DNA of 14,174 nucleotides, taken from assembly GCF_947255005.1 (NCBI RefSeq), contig NZ_CAMYFI010000058.1, positions 1-14,174 of the forward strand, written 5' to 3'. This document shows, in pieces, positions 12,647-14,174 of the stretch. The translations under genes were made by a program, and so were the position numbers. The notes under the pieces were generated by a model. The model was not told the origin of the DNA. It saw only the letters and a program-made list of their open reading frames with translations, and ran no database searches. Every line of letters begins with the position of its first letter. Position 1 is the stretch's first letter. Origin of the DNA: an uncultured Tessaracoccus sp. (GTDB lineage: Bacteria; Actinomycetota; Actinomycetes; Propionibacteriales; Propionibacteriaceae).

Positions 12647-13660
12647 ATGAGCATCTCGAGCACACTCGAAGCGCCCTACGAGCGCTGGACCGCAGAGCAA
12701 TGGGCACAGTGGCGCGACGACGTCCACGCCCTCGCGCGCGAACGCGACGCCGTCATCCTGGCCCACAACTACCAGTTGCCCGAGATCCAAGACGTGGCCC
12801 ACCACGTCGGCGATTCCCTCGCCCTCTCGCGCATCGCAGCCGCAACGGACGCCCGCGAGGTGGTGTTCTGCGGCGTGCACTTCATGGCGGAGACCGCGAA
12901 AATCCTCTCCCCCGACAAGCGCGTGTTCATCCCCGACGCGGCCGCCGGCTGCTCGCTCGCCGACACCATCAACGCGGACCAGCTGCGCGCCTGGAAGGCC
13001 GAGCACCCAGGCGCCGTCGTCGTCTCCTACGTCAACACCACCGCCGAAGTGAAGGCTGAAACCGACGTGTGCTGCACCAGCTCGAACGCCGTCGACGTGG
13101 TCAACTCGATCCCCGCTGACAAGGAGATTCTCTTCTGCCCCGACCAGTTCCTCGGCGCCCACGTGCGCCGCGAGACGGGGCGCGACAACATCCACGTGTG
13201 GATGGGCGAATGCCACGTGCACGCCGACATCTCGCCGTCGGACCTCACCGCTATCGTCCGCGCCAACCCAGACGCCGAGCTCTACGTGCACCCCGAGTGC
13301 GGCTGCACCACGTCGGCGCTGTGGATGGCCGAGTCTGGCGAGCTGCCGCGCGAGCGCACGCACGTGCTTTCCACCGGCGGAATGCTCGACGAGGCCCGTC
13401 GCGCAACGAGCTCGAAGGTGCTCGTCGCCACGGAGATCGGCATGCTGCACCAGCTTTCCAAGGCCAACACCACGACGGAGTTCATCCCCGTCAACCCCCG
13501 CGCCGCGTGCCCGTACATGCGCATGATTACCCCCGACAAGCTGCTTCGCTGCCTCACCGACGGCCGCGACGAGGTATTCGTCGATGACGCCATCGCCGCC
13601 CGCGCGCGCCAGGCCGTGGAGAAGATGGTGGCCATCGGCAACCCCGGGGGCGGAGAGTGA
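12647..13660 (+). CDS. nadA: Quinolinate synthase NadA
   Basis: NadA condenses iminoaspartate with dihydroxyacetone phosphate to quinolinate, the second step of de novo NAD synthesis, using a 4Fe-4S cluster. The 337 residues fit the family. The three likely cluster ligands are Cys102 (PDAAAGCSLAD), Cys189 (WMGECHVH) and Cys288 (AACPYMRMI). Other signatures are ILAHNYQLPEIQDVAHHVGDS (37-57), FCGVHFMAETAKILSP (74-89), YVNTTAEVKAETDVCCTSSN (128-147) and LVATEIGMLHQL (259-270). The start is fixed by a strong ribosome site. The stop overlaps the GTG start of nadB (GTGA), so the two enzymes are made together, as expected because iminoaspartate is unstable. Regulation is probably by the divergent NrtR. 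Confidence 0.97.
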   Translation: MSISSTLEAPYERWTAEQWAQWRDDVHALARERDAVILAHNYQLPEIQDVAHHVGDSLALSRIAAATDAREVVFCGVHFMAETAKILSPDKRVFIPDAAAGCSLADTINADQLRAWKAEHPGAVVVSYVNTTAEVKAETDVCCTSSNAVDVVNSIPADKEILFCPDQFLGAHVRRETGRDNIHVWMGECHVHADISPSDLTAIVRANPDAELYVHPECGCTTSALWMAESGELPRERTHVLSTGGMLDEARRATSSKVLVATEIGMLHQLSKANTTTEFIPVNPRAACPYMRMITPDKLLRCLTDGRDEVFVDDAIAARARQAVEKMVAIGNPGGGE

Positions 13661-14174
13661 CCGAGCTCGCACTCCCGCCCGCCACACATCACCACGAGGC
13701 CGACGTGGTGATCGTGGGGTCGGGCGCGGCCGCGCTCAGCGTCGCATTACACCTTGCCGTACACGGAATCGCGACGGCGATCCTCACCCGTGCTGACGTC
13801 ATGGCAGGCTCCACCGACTGGGCGCAGGGCGGCCTGGCGGCGGTCTGGAGCCCCGACGACTCCGCAGAGTCGCACGTGCGCGACACCCTCGTCGCGGGCG
13901 CCGGGGCGTGCGACGAAGAGGCCGTGCGCACGCTCGTCGCCGAAGCCCCCGTCGCGATCCGGCGCCTCATCACACTCGGTGCGCAGTTCGACCGCGCCCG
14001 CGGAAACTACAGCCTCCACCTCGAAGGCGGGCACAGCGCGCGCCGCATCCTCCACGCCGGCGGCGACGCGTCGGGGCATGAGGTGCAACGCACGCTCGTC
14101 GCCGCGCTCCAGCGCATCCTCGACGGCGACTCCCCCGCCACGCTCCACCCGGGCATGCGCGCCGTCGACATGCT
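13657..14174 (+). CDS. nadB: L-aspartate oxidase NadB (3' end cut by window edge)
   Basis: NadB is a flavoprotein that oxidises aspartate to iminoaspartate, the first step of de novo NAD synthesis. The frame from the GTG at 13657 is open to the end of the window and gives 172 residues, about one third of the usual 530-550. The FAD dinucleotide fold is seen as ADVVIVGSGAAALSVALH (15-32). STDWAQGGLAAV (52-63) and HLEGGHSARRILHAGGDASG (121-140) are family signatures. The GTG start overlaps the nadA stop as GTGA and has GGCGGAGA just upstream. nadC would be expected next but lies outside the window. Confidence 0.95.
   Translation, partial: MTELALPPATHHHEADVVIVGSGAAALSVALHLAVHGIATAILTRADVMAGSTDWAQGGLAAVWSPDDSAESHVRDTLVAGAGACDEEAVRTLVAEAPVAIRRLITLGAQFDRARGNYSLHLEGGHSARRILHAGGDASGHEVQRTLVAALQRILDGDSPATLHPGMRAVDM

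Noticed and set aside
11870..13687. A 605-codon minus-strand frame that would fuse a long N-terminal part to the Nudix regulator
   Set aside because: The extension is antisense to nadA, which has a strong ribosome site and full family match. Regulator homology begins at 12598.
1..14174. CRISPR array, tRNA or rRNA genes, transposase
   Set aside because: No regularly spaced repeats, no cloverleaf-like tRNA sequence, no rRNA signature and no DDE or recombinase motif were seen on either strand.

Overview
The window is chromosomal DNA from a high-GC Gram-positive bacterium (Actinomycetota). The evidence is the GC-rich third codon positions, a HAIR-type (HspR) operator in front of clpB, an NrtR-type regulator in front of nadA-nadB, and several start codons that look leaderless. 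A member of Propionibacteriales is a plausible guess, but the sequence alone does not prove it. Almost all of the window is coding. I see no tRNA, rRNA, CRISPR array, transposase or phage gene.

Layout. (1) Positions 1-3673, minus strand: a thiamine operon, TPP riboswitch - thiD - MFS transporter - thiM - thiE. Each junction is a 4-base ATGA overlap, and thiE runs off the left edge of the window. The riboswitch aptamer ends directly at the thiD start codon and contains the ribosome binding site, so translational control is likely. (2) 3674-3865: the region between the divergent thiD and MATE genes, holding copy A of a dispersed repeat. (3) 3866-5182, plus strand: a MATE-family exporter. It converges on pcp (pyroglutamyl-peptidase I, minus), and a 76-bp element with perfect 18-bp inverted ends supplies the stop codons of both genes. 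(4) 5929-7536, plus strand: a PiT-type phosphate permease divergent from pcp. It meets pdxH tail to tail with one base between the stop codons. (5) 7538-11546, minus strand: clpB, an unrecognised membrane protein and pdxH, tightly spaced as a likely operon behind a HAIR element. (6) 11547-11869: a non-coding stretch with the HAIR element and a 193-bp imperfect palindrome made of two inverted copies (B and C) of the repeat seen at 3747. (7) 11870-12598, minus strand: an NrtR-like regulator with a catalytically degenerate Nudix box, divergent from nadA and nadB (plus), with a palindromic operator candidate between them. nadB runs off the right edge.

The common theme is cofactor supply: thiamine diphosphate (thiD, thiM, thiE and a probable precursor transporter), pyridoxal phosphate (pdxH) and NAD (nadA, nadB). 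These sit beside phosphate uptake, protein disaggregation and drug/metabolite efflux. The genes themselves belong to known families. The least explained parts are the two kinds of short repeated or inverted element, the MFS transporter inside the thiamine operon, and the membrane protein between clpB and pdxH. I do not find convincing evidence for a wholly new multi-gene system.
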